This document shows, piece after piece, positions 24,823-32,522 of a DNA stretch of 64,000 nt (position 1 is the first letter of the stretch; every line of letters begins with the position of its first letter). The DNA comes from Kribbella sp. CA-293567 (GTDB lineage: Bacteria > Actinomycetota > Actinomycetes > Propionibacteriales > Kribbellaceae), in contig NZ_CP114065.1 in assembly GCF_027627575.1 (NCBI RefSeq), forward strand, positions 4,216,001 to 4,280,000, given 5' to 3'. The translations under genes and the position numbers were made by a program. The notes beneath the pieces were generated by a model, which saw only the letters and a program-made list of their open reading frames with translations, was not told where the DNA came from and ran no database searches.

Positions 24823-25347
24823 CTACCGCCCGCCGCGCCAGGCTTCCTGGGTGATGGAGTAGATGACGGCGCTGAAGGTGGTGCCGTCCTCCTCCAACTC
24901 CGCGGCGTGGTCGAAGGTCATGCCGAGGCGCTGCATCACGGCGACGCTTCTGGCGTTGGGGGCGTCGGTGATGGAGATGACCTTGGCGAGGTCGAGGTCG
25001 GTGAAGGCGTACTCGAGCCAGGAGGTCGCTGCCTCGGTGGCGTAGCCGTTTCCCCAGTACTCGCGGGCCAGCCGCCAGCCGAGCTCCATGTCGTCGGGGT
25101 ACCACGGCTCGTGCTGCAGGCCGCCTGCTCCGAGGAAGGCGCCGTCGGAGCGGCGTTCGATGGCGAGGAAGCCGGTGCCGTCGAGGGCGTGCCGGCGGTT
25201 GACCGCGGTCGCGATCTCGTCGGACTGTGCGCGGGTGAGCGGGGAGCCGAGGTACTCCATCACTGCGGGGTCGGCGTTCATCGCCGCCCAGGTCGGGAGG
25301 TCCTCCTCGCGGAACGGGCGAAGGAGCAAACGTTCGGTGGTCCGCAT
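24823..25347 (-). CDS. GNAT N-acetyltransferase, RimJ/RimL-like
   Basis: 174 aa. TERLLLRPFREEDL start, the GWRLAREYWGNGYATEAA acetyl-CoA loop (the R/Q-x-x-G-x-G/A variant as YWGNGYA) and NARSVAVMQRLGMTFDH are typical of the RimJ/RimL (Acetyltransf_3) group that acetylates protein N-termini, amino acids or antibiotics. Follows trmH by 24 bp on the same strand, so probably part of the same transcript. Confidence 0.9.
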   Translation of the reverse strand: MRTTERLLLRPFREEDLPTWAAMNADPAVMEYLGSPLTRAQSDEIATAVNRRHALDGTGFLAIERRSDGAFLGAGGLQHEPWYPDDMELGWRLAREYWGNGYATEAATSWLEYAFTDLDLAKVISITDAPNARSVAVMQRLGMTFDHAAELEEDGTTFSAVIYSITQEAWRGGR

Positions 25348-25371
25348 CAGAGGTCTCCGCGAGGTGGGCGG

Positions 25372-26175
25372 CTAGGGGCGAGTGGCGTAGAAGGCCACCG
25401 CGGCTGAGGACGCGACGTTGAGGGAGTCGACGCCGCCCGACATCGGGATCTTCACGGTCAGGTCGGCCTGCTCGAGCACGTGCGGTTTCAGGCCGTGGCC
25501 CTCGGTACCGAAGAGCAGGGCCAGCTTCTCGTCATGGCGGGCGGTCAGCTCGTCGAGGGTGATCGAGTCGTCGGTGAGCGCCAGCGCCGCGGTGACGAAA
25601 CCGTGGGCCTTCAGCACCTCCAGGGCGCCCGGCCAGGACGACAGCCGGGTCCACGGGATCTGGAAGACGGTCCCCATCGAGACCTTGATCGAGCGGCGGT
25701 AGAGCGGGTCGGCGCAGGTCGGCGTGATCAGTACCGCGTTGACGCCCATCGCCGCGGCCGCGCGGAAACCGGCGCCGACGTTCGTGTGGTCGACGATGTC
25801 GTCGAAGATCGCGATCCGCCGGCCGGTCAGCAGACCGGCCAGCTCGACCGCGGGCTGCCGCCGGTACGACGCCAGCGCGCCGCGGTGGACGTGGAAGCCG
25901 GTGACCTGCTCGGCCAGCTCCTCGGTCACCACGTAGACCGGCGCCTCGGGCCACTTCTCCAGCACGTCGGCCAGCGAGTCCAGCCACCGCGGTGCCAGCA
26001 GGAACGACCGCGGCTCGTACCCCGCGTCGGCCGCCCGCCGGATCACCTTGTCGCCCTCGGCGATGAACAGCCCGTGCTCCTCCTCGAGCATCCGCCGCAG
26101 GTTCACCTCGCGCAGCTGGACGTAGTCCCCCAGGCGCTCGTCCGCCGCGTCCTCGATCGTAACGAGCGGGCTCAC
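25372..26175 (-). CDS. TrmH/SpoU family RNA 2'-O-methyltransferase
   Basis: 267 aa SPOUT-class enzyme. An N-terminal substrate-binding part (LREVNLRRMLEEEHGLFIAEG) precedes the catalytic knot. Motif 1 is NVGAGFRAAAAMG, motif 2 LLFGTEGHGL, motif 3 IPMSGGVDSLNVASSAAVA. It methylates a ribose 2'-OH in tRNA or 23S rRNA using SAM. GTG 26175 overlaps the end of the upstream cysG-type gene by 4 bp (GTGA), so it is coupled to the cobalamin/siroheme genes. Confidence 0.92.
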   Translation of the reverse strand: MSPLVTIEDAADERLGDYVQLREVNLRRMLEEEHGLFIAEGDKVIRRAADAGYEPRSFLLAPRWLDSLADVLEKWPEAPVYVVTEELAEQVTGFHVHRGALASYRRQPAVELAGLLTGRRIAIFDDIVDHTNVGAGFRAAAAMGVNAVLITPTCADPLYRRSIKVSMGTVFQIPWTRLSSWPGALEVLKAHGFVTAALALTDDSITLDELTARHDEKLALLFGTEGHGLKPHVLEQADLTVKIPMSGGVDSLNVASSAAVAFYATRP

Positions 26176-27458
26176 GACCGGTGGTCCGCCTCGTGGCCCA
26201 CGAACTGGTCCTCACCGACGACCTCGCCCGGCGCAACCCCCGCAGCGGCAGCCATCCCGGTAGCGACCTCCACGACGTTGCCCACCACAACGATCGCCGG
26301 CGCGCCGACCCCGGCCGCCGACATCGCGTCGGCGATCTCGGCCAAGGTGGACGTCACCTGGTGCTGACCGGGCAGCGTGCCGTCGGCGATCGCGGCCGCC
26401 GGTGTCGCAGGGTCCTTGCCATGGGCAATGAGAGTCGCGGCGATGACCGGTAGGTTCTCCACCGCCATCAGCAGGACCAGCGTGCCGCGCAGCTGGGCCA
26501 GTGCCTCCCAGTTGATCAACGAATCCTGATGCCCCGGCGGGATGTGGCCGGACACCACGGTGAACTCGTGCGTCACCCCGCGATGCGTCACCGGGATGCC
26601 CGCGACGGCGGGCACCGCGATCGAGCTGGTGATCCCCGGTACGACGCTCCATGCCACACCGGCCTCAGCACACGCCAGCGCCTCTTCGAAACCACGGCCG
26701 AACACATAGGGGTCACCCCCCTTGAGCCGGACGACGACCTTGCCCTGCAGCGCCCGATCGACCAGGATCCGGTTGATCTCCTCCTGCATCGCCGACCGCC
26801 CTCGCGGCAGCTTCGCGGCGTCGATCAGTTCCACCTCAGGATGCAGCTCTTCCAGCAACTGCTGCGGGGCCAGCCGATCGGCCACGACGACGTCCGCCTC
26901 GGCCAGCAACCGCCGGCCGCGGACCGTGATCAGATCCGGGTCACCAGGACCGCCGCCGACCAGATACACGCCCGGCTGCTTGGCCAGCGAGTCCCTTGCT
27001 CCGAGCGCGCCTTCGCGCAGCTCCTCCAGGATCGCGTCCCGCACAGCAGCCGACCGTCGATGATCGCCGCCACCCAGGACGCCGATCGTCACCTGGTCGT
27101 GCTGCCCGGAAGCCGGCGTCCACGCCGTCGCCGCGGACCGGTCGTCCGAGCGGACGCAGAAGATCCGTCGCGACTCGGCCTCGGCTGAGACCTGGTCGTT
27201 GACCGCGGCATCGTCCGTCGCGACGACGACGTACCAGGCGCCGTCCAGATCGCCTTCGGCGTACCCGCGCTCGACCCACCGCAGATCGGGGTTGGTCAGC
27301 AACCCCTCGATCGTCGGCGTGATTACCGGCGAGATCAGGTCGATCTGCGCGCCGGTCTCGAGCAGTCGCGGCAGTCGCCGCTGCGCGACCCCGCCACCGC
27401 CCACGACCACCACGCGCCGTCCGGTGAGCACCAGCCCGGAGAGGTACGGCGCGTTCAC
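26172..27458 (-). CDS. cobA: CysG-type fusion: precorrin-2 dehydrogenase/ferrochelatase plus uroporphyrinogen-III C-methyltransferase
   Basis: 428 aa. The N-terminal SirC/CysG-N domain (about 1-160) has a Rossmann motif VVVVGGGGVAQRR for NAD-dependent precorrin-2 oxidation. The C-terminal SUMT domain (about 175-410) begins VYLVGGGPGDPDLITVRG and contains RLKGGDPYVFGRG and VPGITSSIAVPA. Together they take uroporphyrinogen III to sirohydrochlorin, shared by siroheme and cobalamin synthesis. GTG 27458 overlaps cobT by 4 bp (GTGA). The central CysG dimerisation domain seems short. Confidence 0.93.
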   Translation of the reverse strand: MNAPYLSGLVLTGRRVVVVGGGGVAQRRLPRLLETGAQIDLISPVITPTIEGLLTNPDLRWVERGYAEGDLDGAWYVVVATDDAAVNDQVSAEAESRRIFCVRSDDRSAATAWTPASGQHDQVTIGVLGGGDHRRSAAVRDAILEELREGALGARDSLAKQPGVYLVGGGPGDPDLITVRGRRLLAEADVVVADRLAPQQLLEELHPEVELIDAAKLPRGRSAMQEEINRILVDRALQGKVVVRLKGGDPYVFGRGFEEALACAEAGVAWSVVPGITSSIAVPAVAGIPVTHRGVTHEFTVVSGHIPPGHQDSLINWEALAQLRGTLVLLMAVENLPVIAATLIAHGKDPATPAAAIADGTLPGQHQVTSTLAEIADAMSAAGVGAPAIVVVGNVVEVATGMAAAAGVAPGEVVGEDQFVGHEADHRS

Positions 27459-28525
27459 GCGTCGATCCCCGCCGAGTCGAAGGTCGCCATCTCGGCCAGC
27501 GCCCGCACCGCGCAGGTCAGGATCGGATAGGCCAGCACCGCGCCTGTCCCCTCCCCCAGCCGCAGGTCGAGATCCACCAACGGCTGCAGCCCCAGCGTCT
27601 TCAGCGCTACCGCGTGACCGGCCTCGGCCGAGCGGTGGCCCGCGATGCAATAGTCGATCACGGCCGGCGAGAGAGCTTGCGCGACCAGCGCCGCAGCCCC
27701 GGCGATCACGCCGTCCAGGATCACCGGCACCTTGTTGGCAGCAGCTCCGAGGATGTACCCGGCCAGCGCCGCATGCTCCAGTCCGCCGTACGCCGCGAGC
27801 GCAGCCAGCGGCGCCGAGGCCGGTACTTCGTGCAACGCCAGCGCGGCCCGGACCACCTCGGTCTTGCGTGCCAGCGTCGCGTCGTCGATGCCGGTCCCGC
27901 GACCGGTCACCTCCTCGGCAGTCCCGCCGCTGAAGGTCGCGATCAGCGCAGCGGAAGCGGTCGTGTTGGCGATGCCCATGTCGCCGGTCAGCAGGCACTG
28001 GTAGCCGTCGCGCACCAGCTGATCGGCCAGTTCGAAGCCGACCGCCAGCGCCGCACGGACCTCTTCCTCGGTGAGCGCCTTCTGCACCGAGAGATCCCGG
28101 GTCCCCGGGCGCACTTTCGCGTGCACGATATCCAGGGCGTCGACGTCGGTGGCCACGCCGATGTCGACCACTCGCACGTCCACGCCGTTGTTCACCGCGA
28201 AGGCGTTCACCGCCGCACCGCCGGCCGCGAAGTTCGCGAGCATCGCCGCGGTCACTTCCTGCGGCCAGGGCGACACACCCTGGGCGTGGACGCCGTGGTC
28301 GGCGGCGAAGACCGTCACGACGGCAGCGGCCGGAACCGGCGGTGGGCAGCTTCCGGTGATCCCGGCGACCCGGACCGACAGCTCCTCCAGCACCCCGAGG
28401 GAACCGGCCGGTTTCGTCAGCTTGAGCTGACGCTCCGTGGCCGCTCGCATCGCGGCCTCGTCGGCCGGACCGATCCTGGCCAGATACTCCTCCACCGCTG
28501 CACCCTCCACGTCGACACCCTCCAC
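27455..28525 (-). CDS. cobT: Nicotinate-nucleotide--dimethylbenzimidazole phosphoribosyltransferase
   Basis: 356 aa. CobT marks: KPAGSLGVLEEL, FAADHGVHAQGVSPWP, LLTGDMGIANTTASAAL, and the catalytic-base region RLGEGTGAVLAYPIL with its Glu. It makes alpha-ribazole phosphate, the lower ligand of cobalamin. First gene of the left-going run cobT-cobA-trmH-GNAT. GTG 28525 sits 4 nt after the end of a long inverted repeat in its leader, so its initiation region is likely to be structured; no free Shine-Dalgarno is visible. Confidence 0.95.
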   Translation of the reverse strand: MEGVDVEGAAVEEYLARIGPADEAAMRAATERQLKLTKPAGSLGVLEELSVRVAGITGSCPPPVPAAAVVTVFAADHGVHAQGVSPWPQEVTAAMLANFAAGGAAVNAFAVNNGVDVRVVDIGVATDVDALDIVHAKVRPGTRDLSVQKALTEEEVRAALAVGFELADQLVRDGYQCLLTGDMGIANTTASAALIATFSGGTAEEVTGRGTGIDDATLARKTEVVRAALALHEVPASAPLAALAAYGGLEHAALAGYILGAAANKVPVILDGVIAGAAALVAQALSPAVIDYCIAGHRSAEAGHAVALKTLGLQPLVDLDLRLGEGTGAVLAYPILTCAVRALAEMATFDSAGIDA

Positions 28526-28529
28526 GCTT

Positions 28530-28629
28530 CACCGCCCCGGTCGGGACGCCGCCCGGACGCGGCCAGGTCCGATCTTCGCATCTCCGGCCGGGTGCCCCGG
28601 CCATGCACGGTGAGATGACCGGGGCGGTG
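28530..28629 (-). promoter_or_regulatory. Structured 5' leader of cobT: nested inverted repeats, candidate RNA element
   Basis: On the minus-strand RNA, CACCGCCCCGGTC (28629-28617) pairs perfectly with GACCGGGGCGGTG (28542-28530). Nested inside are CATCTC (28617-28612) with GAGATG (28584-28579), and a tight hairpin GGCCGGG-GCA-CCCGGCC (28602-28586). The remaining 3' segment can form a third GGAC/GTCC stem, giving a three-way-junction shape. A TTATCC hexamer (about 28641-28636) would start transcription at the beginning of the first arm. The closing stem ends 4 nt from the cobT start codon. I do not see the conserved B12-box of cobalamin riboswitches. Confidence 0.55.
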
Positions 28630-28702
28630 GGGCGGGATAAGCGTCATTTGAGCCAGTAATGTCGGATTCACCACACGTCGCAGATCCCGGGAGGATCATC
28701 AG

Positions 28703-29239
28703 ATGTCGCTCGACAGGCCTGTCGCACCGGACCCGTACCAGTTGCTGCCCGCGGCCGGTTCGTTCACGGTCACCAGTACCGACGTCACCGACGGCGAGCC
28801 GCTCGGCGACGACTACGCCTTCACCGGGGGCAACAAGTCACCGCAGCTCAGCTGGGAGGGCTTCCCCGAGGAGACCAAGGGCTTCGTCGTCACCTGTTTC
28901 GACCCGGACGCGCCCACCCCGTCTGGTTTCTGGCACTGGATCCTGGTCGGCCTGCCGGCCACGGTGACCGAACTGCCGACCGGCGCGGGCACCACCGAGC
29001 GCCTGGAGAGCGGCGCCTTCCACATCCGCAACGACTTCAGCACCAGGTCGTACGGCGGTGCCGCACCGCCCGCCGGTGACCAGGTGCACCGCTACTACTT
29101 CGTGGTGCACGCGATCGACGTCGAGGCCCTGGACATCGACCACGACGCGAGCGCGGCCGTGGTCAGCTTCAACCTGGCCTTCCACACCCTGGCGCGGGCC
29201 GTCATCACCCCGACGTACCAGGTGCAGTCCGACAGCTAG
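28703..29239 (+). CDS. YbhB/YbcL family Raf kinase inhibitor-like (PEBP) protein
   Basis: 178 aa. PEBP signature residues appear in GNKSPQLSWEGFPEETKGF, CFDPDAPTPSGFWHWILVGLP and HRYYFVVHAIDVEAL, where Asp, Pro and His line the small anion-binding pocket. Bacterial members have no settled function. ATG 28703 has an excellent GGGAGG site. Divergent from cobT; ended by the 11-bp hairpin at 29248-29275. Confidence 0.92.
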   Translation: MSLDRPVAPDPYQLLPAAGSFTVTSTDVTDGEPLGDDYAFTGGNKSPQLSWEGFPEETKGFVVTCFDPDAPTPSGFWHWILVGLPATVTELPTGAGTTERLESGAFHIRNDFSTRSYGGAAPPAGDQVHRYYFVVHAIDVEALDIDHDASAAVVSFNLAFHTLARAVITPTYQVQSDS

Positions 29240-29247
29240 GCCCGAAT

Positions 29248-29275
29248 CGGCGGGAGCCACCCTCGGCTCCCGCCG
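29248..29275. terminator. Bidirectional hairpin, PEBP gene / sugar permease
   Basis: CGGCGGGAGCC and GGCTCCCGCCG form an 11-bp perfect stem with a 6-nt loop, occupying nearly the whole gap between two convergent stop codons. No U-tract. Confidence 0.75.
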
Positions 29276-29276
29276 G

Positions 29277-30161
29277 TCAGTCCTTGATCCCGGACTGGGT
29301 GACGCCCTGGATCAGGTACCGCTGCAGGAACGCGAAGATCAGCACCAGCGGCAGGATCGACACCGCTGCCGCCATGAAGAGCTGATGGATGTTGATGGTC
29401 TGCGCGGTGACGAAGGTCGACAACGCCACCTGCACGGTCCACGAGTTCGGGTCCTGACCGATCACCAGCGGCCACAGGAACGAGTTCCAGTTGCCGATGA
29501 AGGTGATCGCCGCGATCGCCGCGAAGAACGGCAGCGAGTTCGGCACCACGATCCGCCAGAAGGTCGCGAAGTACCCGGCACCGTCGACCCGCGCGGCCTC
29601 CTCCATTTCCCTGGGGAAGCCGAGGAAGTACTGCCGGAACAGGAACGCCGCGAACCCACTGAACAGCGTCGGGATGATCAGCCCACGCAACGTGCTGACC
29701 CAGCCCAGCGACGAGACCACGACGAAGCTCGGGATGAAGCTCACCGCGGCCGGGATCATCAGCGTCGCCATCACCGCGTAGAACACCTTGCCGGCGTGCT
29801 TGTACGGGATCCTGGCCAGGCCGTAGCCGGCCATCGATGCCAGCAGCAACTGTCCGCCGGTGCCCAGGACGCCGACCACGGCGGAGTTGTAGAGCGCCCG
29901 TGCCATCGGCACGTTCTCGTCGGCGAACAGCTCCCCGAAGTTGCCCCACTGCAGCTCGGTGGGGAAGAACTTCCAGTCCACGCCGGTGATGTCGGCCTCG
30001 GTCGCCAACGCGTTGCGCAGCACCAGGTAGAACGGGATCACGAACAAGACTGTCGCGACCAGGAGCGCGATCCAGCGCAGTACGGCGCCGGCCCGGCCCA
30101 GCGGGCTGCGGCCGTAGCCGATCGGCTGGGGCGTTCCGGCGGTTCGGCCGGTGGCGGTCAT
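29277..30161 (-). CDS. Carbohydrate ABC transporter permease, MalG type (CUT1)
   Basis: 294 aa with six membrane helices; the first is WIALLVATVLFVIPFYLVL. The EAA loop that docks the ATPase is seen as EMEEAARVDGAGYFATFWRI, followed by the C-terminal SxLPLVLIFAFLQRYLIQG end typical of MalG homologs. ATG 30161 overlaps the stop of the first permease by 1 bp (TGATG). Third gene of a binding protein-permease-permease operon that lacks an ATPase gene; a shared MsmK-type ATPase elsewhere is expected. Confidence 0.94.
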   Translation of the reverse strand: MTATGRTAGTPQPIGYGRSPLGRAGAVLRWIALLVATVLFVIPFYLVLRNALATEADITGVDWKFFPTELQWGNFGELFADENVPMARALYNSAVVGVLGTGGQLLLASMAGYGLARIPYKHAGKVFYAVMATLMIPAAVSFIPSFVVVSSLGWVSTLRGLIIPTLFSGFAAFLFRQYFLGFPREMEEAARVDGAGYFATFWRIVVPNSLPFFAAIAAITFIGNWNSFLWPLVIGQDPNSWTVQVALSTFVTAQTINIHQLFMAAAVSILPLVLIFAFLQRYLIQGVTQSGIKD

Positions 30162-31060
30162 CAGTCGTTCGCCTTCCCGAAGCCGAAGATCTTGTTCTGC
30201 AGCAGGGTGAGCACGATGATCACCACGGCCAGGATCATCGCGCCGGCGCTGCCCCGCCCGAGATCCTGGATCGACCCGAGCGAGATGCCGTAGAGGTAGA
30301 CCAGTGGCGGCCGGGCGAAGTTCACGTTGCCGAGGAGGTTGTAGAACTCGTCGAAGGCCTGGTACGCCGCGATCAGGTTCAGCAGCAGGACCGCGACCGA
30401 GGTGGCCCGCAGTTGTGGCCAGGTGATGAACCGGAAGGTCTGCCAGCCCGGCTTCGCGCCGTCGACGTACGCCGCCTCGTACAGCGTCGGCGAGATCCGT
30501 TGCAGTCCGGCGATGAACAGGATCAGGTAGAAGCCGAGCTGCAGCCAGAGCCGCACCGTGACGATCGGGAGCCAGAACCAGGGCGGATCGACGGTCGACA
30601 GCCAGGCAATCTGGTCGGCGCCGAACCAGCCCAGCACGGTGTTGGCCAGGCCGAACCGGACGCCGTTGAAGATCGACAGCTTCCAGATCAGCGACGCCAC
30701 CACGTACGAGCAGGCGGTCGGCAGGAAGAAGACCGACCGGAAGAACGCCCGGGCGATCTCGACCTGGTTCACCAGCAGCGCCAGCGCGAGCGACAGTACG
30801 AAGGTCAGCGGCACGATGAACAGCGCGAAGACGGTGAAGGTGCCCAGGCTGGAGACGAAGTTGGCGTCGGTCAGCATGTCGGCGTAGTTGCGCAGCCCGA
30901 CGAACTTCGACGGCGTGACGGTGTTCTGGGCCTCGAAGAAGCTCAGCACCAGGCTCCACAGGATCGGCAGATAACTGAAGATCAGCAGGCCCAGCACGAA
31001 CGGCCCGGTGAACAGCCAGAACCACAGCGCGTTGTTCCGGGTGGCGGACCGGCTGCTCAC
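30161..31060 (-). CDS. Carbohydrate ABC transporter permease, MalF type (CUT1)
   Basis: 299 aa, six helices, opening with LWFWLFTGPFVLGLLIFSYLP. The EAA motif is YEAAYVDGAKPGWQTFRFIT. Partner of the MalG-type subunit in an importer for an unidentified sugar or oligosaccharide. Starts at GTG 31060, overlapping the binding-protein stop by 4 bp (GTGA), so all three proteins are translationally coupled. Confidence 0.94.
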   Translation of the reverse strand: MSSRSATRNNALWFWLFTGPFVLGLLIFSYLPILWSLVLSFFEAQNTVTPSKFVGLRNYADMLTDANFVSSLGTFTVFALFIVPLTFVLSLALALLVNQVEIARAFFRSVFFLPTACSYVVASLIWKLSIFNGVRFGLANTVLGWFGADQIAWLSTVDPPWFWLPIVTVRLWLQLGFYLILFIAGLQRISPTLYEAAYVDGAKPGWQTFRFITWPQLRATSVAVLLLNLIAAYQAFDEFYNLLGNVNFARPPLVYLYGISLGSIQDLGRGSAGAMILAVVIIVLTLLQNKIFGFGKAND

Positions 31061-32340
31061 CCGAAGAGCCGCGACAGCTCGGTGGTGACGATCTTCTCGG
31101 CTTTCCCGATCTCCCCGCCCGGGTCGGCCCCCTTCCGGATGATGTTGGTCAGCATGTCACCGAACGCCGTCCCCATCTTCGGGGTCCAGGCCGGGTTGTC
31201 GGTCCGGCCGAACTCCTGGGTGAGCTTCACCGTCTCGGCGGCGGCTCCGGTCTGCAGCTTGGCGGCCTTGGCCGCGAGGCTCTTGCGGGGCGGGATGTGG
31301 AACCCGTAGTTCAGGCACCAGTCCTCCTGGAACTCGGACTGGTCCACCCACAGCCACTTGACGAACTTCTTCGCCGCGTCGACGTTCTGGCTCTTGGCCG
31401 AGACGAACTGGGTCCAGCCGCCGGAGTACACCGCGGCGGTGCCCTGCGCGTCGAGCTTGGGGAACGGGATGACGCCAAGGTCGTCGCCCAGCGCCTTCTG
31501 CATCGCGGGCAGTGCCCACATGCCGATCCACTGCATCGCGGCCAGGCCCTGCACGATCGCGCTGGGATCGGTCCAGTCGGTCGGAGCGCCGAGCAGCACG
31601 CTCTTGCTCGCATAGAGCTCGTGCAGCTTGCCGAAGGCCTGCGCTGCCCGGTCGTTGCCGAAACCCGCCTTGTTGTCCGCGGTCAGGTACGCCCCGCCGG
31701 ACGACCACAACGCCGGTCCGCCGAGCGCGACGCCACCGTCGTTGCCGACGAAGATTCCCTTCATCTTGTCGGTGGTGAGCGCCTTGGCGGCGCTGATCAG
31801 GTCGTCGACGGTCTCCGGCGGCTTGATCCCGGCCTTGTCCAGCAGGCTTTTGCGGTAGTAGACGACCTGGGGGTCGACGATCATCCGGATGCCGTAGACC
31901 TTGCCGTCCACGGTGTTGGTCGCCAGGTCGCCCTCGGTGAAGTCGTCCTTGACATCGGCGATCAGCTCGTCCAGCGCGACCACCTGGCCGCTCTTCACCA
32001 TCGCGATGTTGAGCTGGCTCTCGAAGACGTCCGGGCCTTTGCTGGACAGCAACCCGGCCGAGAGCTTGCTGCCGTAGTCCCCCGGCGTCCACTGCACGCC
32101 GACGGTCGCGTCCTGGTACGCCTTCGCATACTTGAGCGCGGCCTCTCTCGTGCCGGGTTCGCCGTACTGGTGGAACCACTGCGACAGAGCGGCTTTGCTG
32201 CCGCCGTCTGCCCCGCCCGTGGGTGGCCGGCCGGTGTTGCTGCCGCACGCGGCGGTGAACGCGGCCAGCGCGGCCAGTCCTCCGGTCCGCTGGAGCAGAT
32301 CGCGCCGGGACAGACCGGCCGGCGGAATTCGAGCGGGCAT
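31057..32340 (-). CDS. Sugar ABC transporter substrate-binding lipoprotein (family 1)
   Basis: 427 aa. A twin-Arg-like and lipobox leader is visible (SRRDLLQRTGGLAALAAF, then TAACGSN with the lipidated Cys). The mature protein is an extracellular solute-binding protein family 1 member (QDATVGVQWTPGDYGSKLSAG, PDVFESQLN, GGWTQFVSAKSQNVDAAKKF). ATG 32340 has a GGAGG site; upstream in-frame codons are not needed. Substrate unknown: no hydrolase or regulator adjoins the operon. Confidence 0.94.
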   Translation of the reverse strand: MPARIPPAGLSRRDLLQRTGGLAALAAFTAACGSNTGRPPTGGADGGSKAALSQWFHQYGEPGTREAALKYAKAYQDATVGVQWTPGDYGSKLSAGLLSSKGPDVFESQLNIAMVKSGQVVALDELIADVKDDFTEGDLATNTVDGKVYGIRMIVDPQVVYYRKSLLDKAGIKPPETVDDLISAAKALTTDKMKGIFVGNDGGVALGGPALWSSGGAYLTADNKAGFGNDRAAQAFGKLHELYASKSVLLGAPTDWTDPSAIVQGLAAMQWIGMWALPAMQKALGDDLGVIPFPKLDAQGTAAVYSGGWTQFVSAKSQNVDAAKKFVKWLWVDQSEFQEDWCLNYGFHIPPRKSLAAKAAKLQTGAAAETVKLTQEFGRTDNPAWTPKMGTAFGDMLTNIIRKGADPGGEIGKAEKIVTTELSRLFG

Positions 32341-32401
32341 CTGAACCACCTCCGAAAGCAGCGTTCTGTGCCAGGGCGTCACCTTCCGGTGAATCGTTGT
32401 A

Positions 32402-32430
32402 AACATCCTGCATCGCGTTCGCGCTGTCAA
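32402..32430 (-). promoter_or_regulatory. Promoter of the sugar importer operon
   Basis: Minus strand: -35 TTGACA (32430-32425), 17-bp spacer, -10 GATGTT (32407-32402). It is followed immediately by a GTTTACAACGATTC segment that may be part of a LacI-type operator, but no perfect palindrome is present. Confidence 0.6.
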
Positions 32431-32461
32431 CAGGCTGTGACGCCTCGGTCACACATTTCTG

Positions 32462-32502
32462 CACAAAAGAGCGCGGTACCGGACGGTGCCGGTACCGCGC
32501 TC
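32462..32502 (-). terminator. Rho-independent terminator of the fadA-fadB operon
   Basis: GAGCGCGGTACCGG (32469-32482) and CCGGTACCGCGCTC (32489-32502) form a perfect 14-bp stem with a 6-nt loop. On the minus-strand transcript the stem is followed by TTTTGTGC, one of the few classical U-tracts in this window. It ends transcription 20 bp after the fadB stop and insulates the ABC operon. Confidence 0.85.
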
Positions 32503-32522
32503 CTCAGCGAAGCGTGCTGCGG

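Noticed and set aside
28526..28702. Cobalamin riboswitch upstream of cobT
   Set aside because: No B12-box-like consensus found by eye; reported instead as an unclassified structured leader.
30413..31309. A 298-aa + strand frame antisense to the MalF-type permease
   Set aside because: Antisense to a strong transporter gene; Gln/Arg/Glu-rich reading without any fold.
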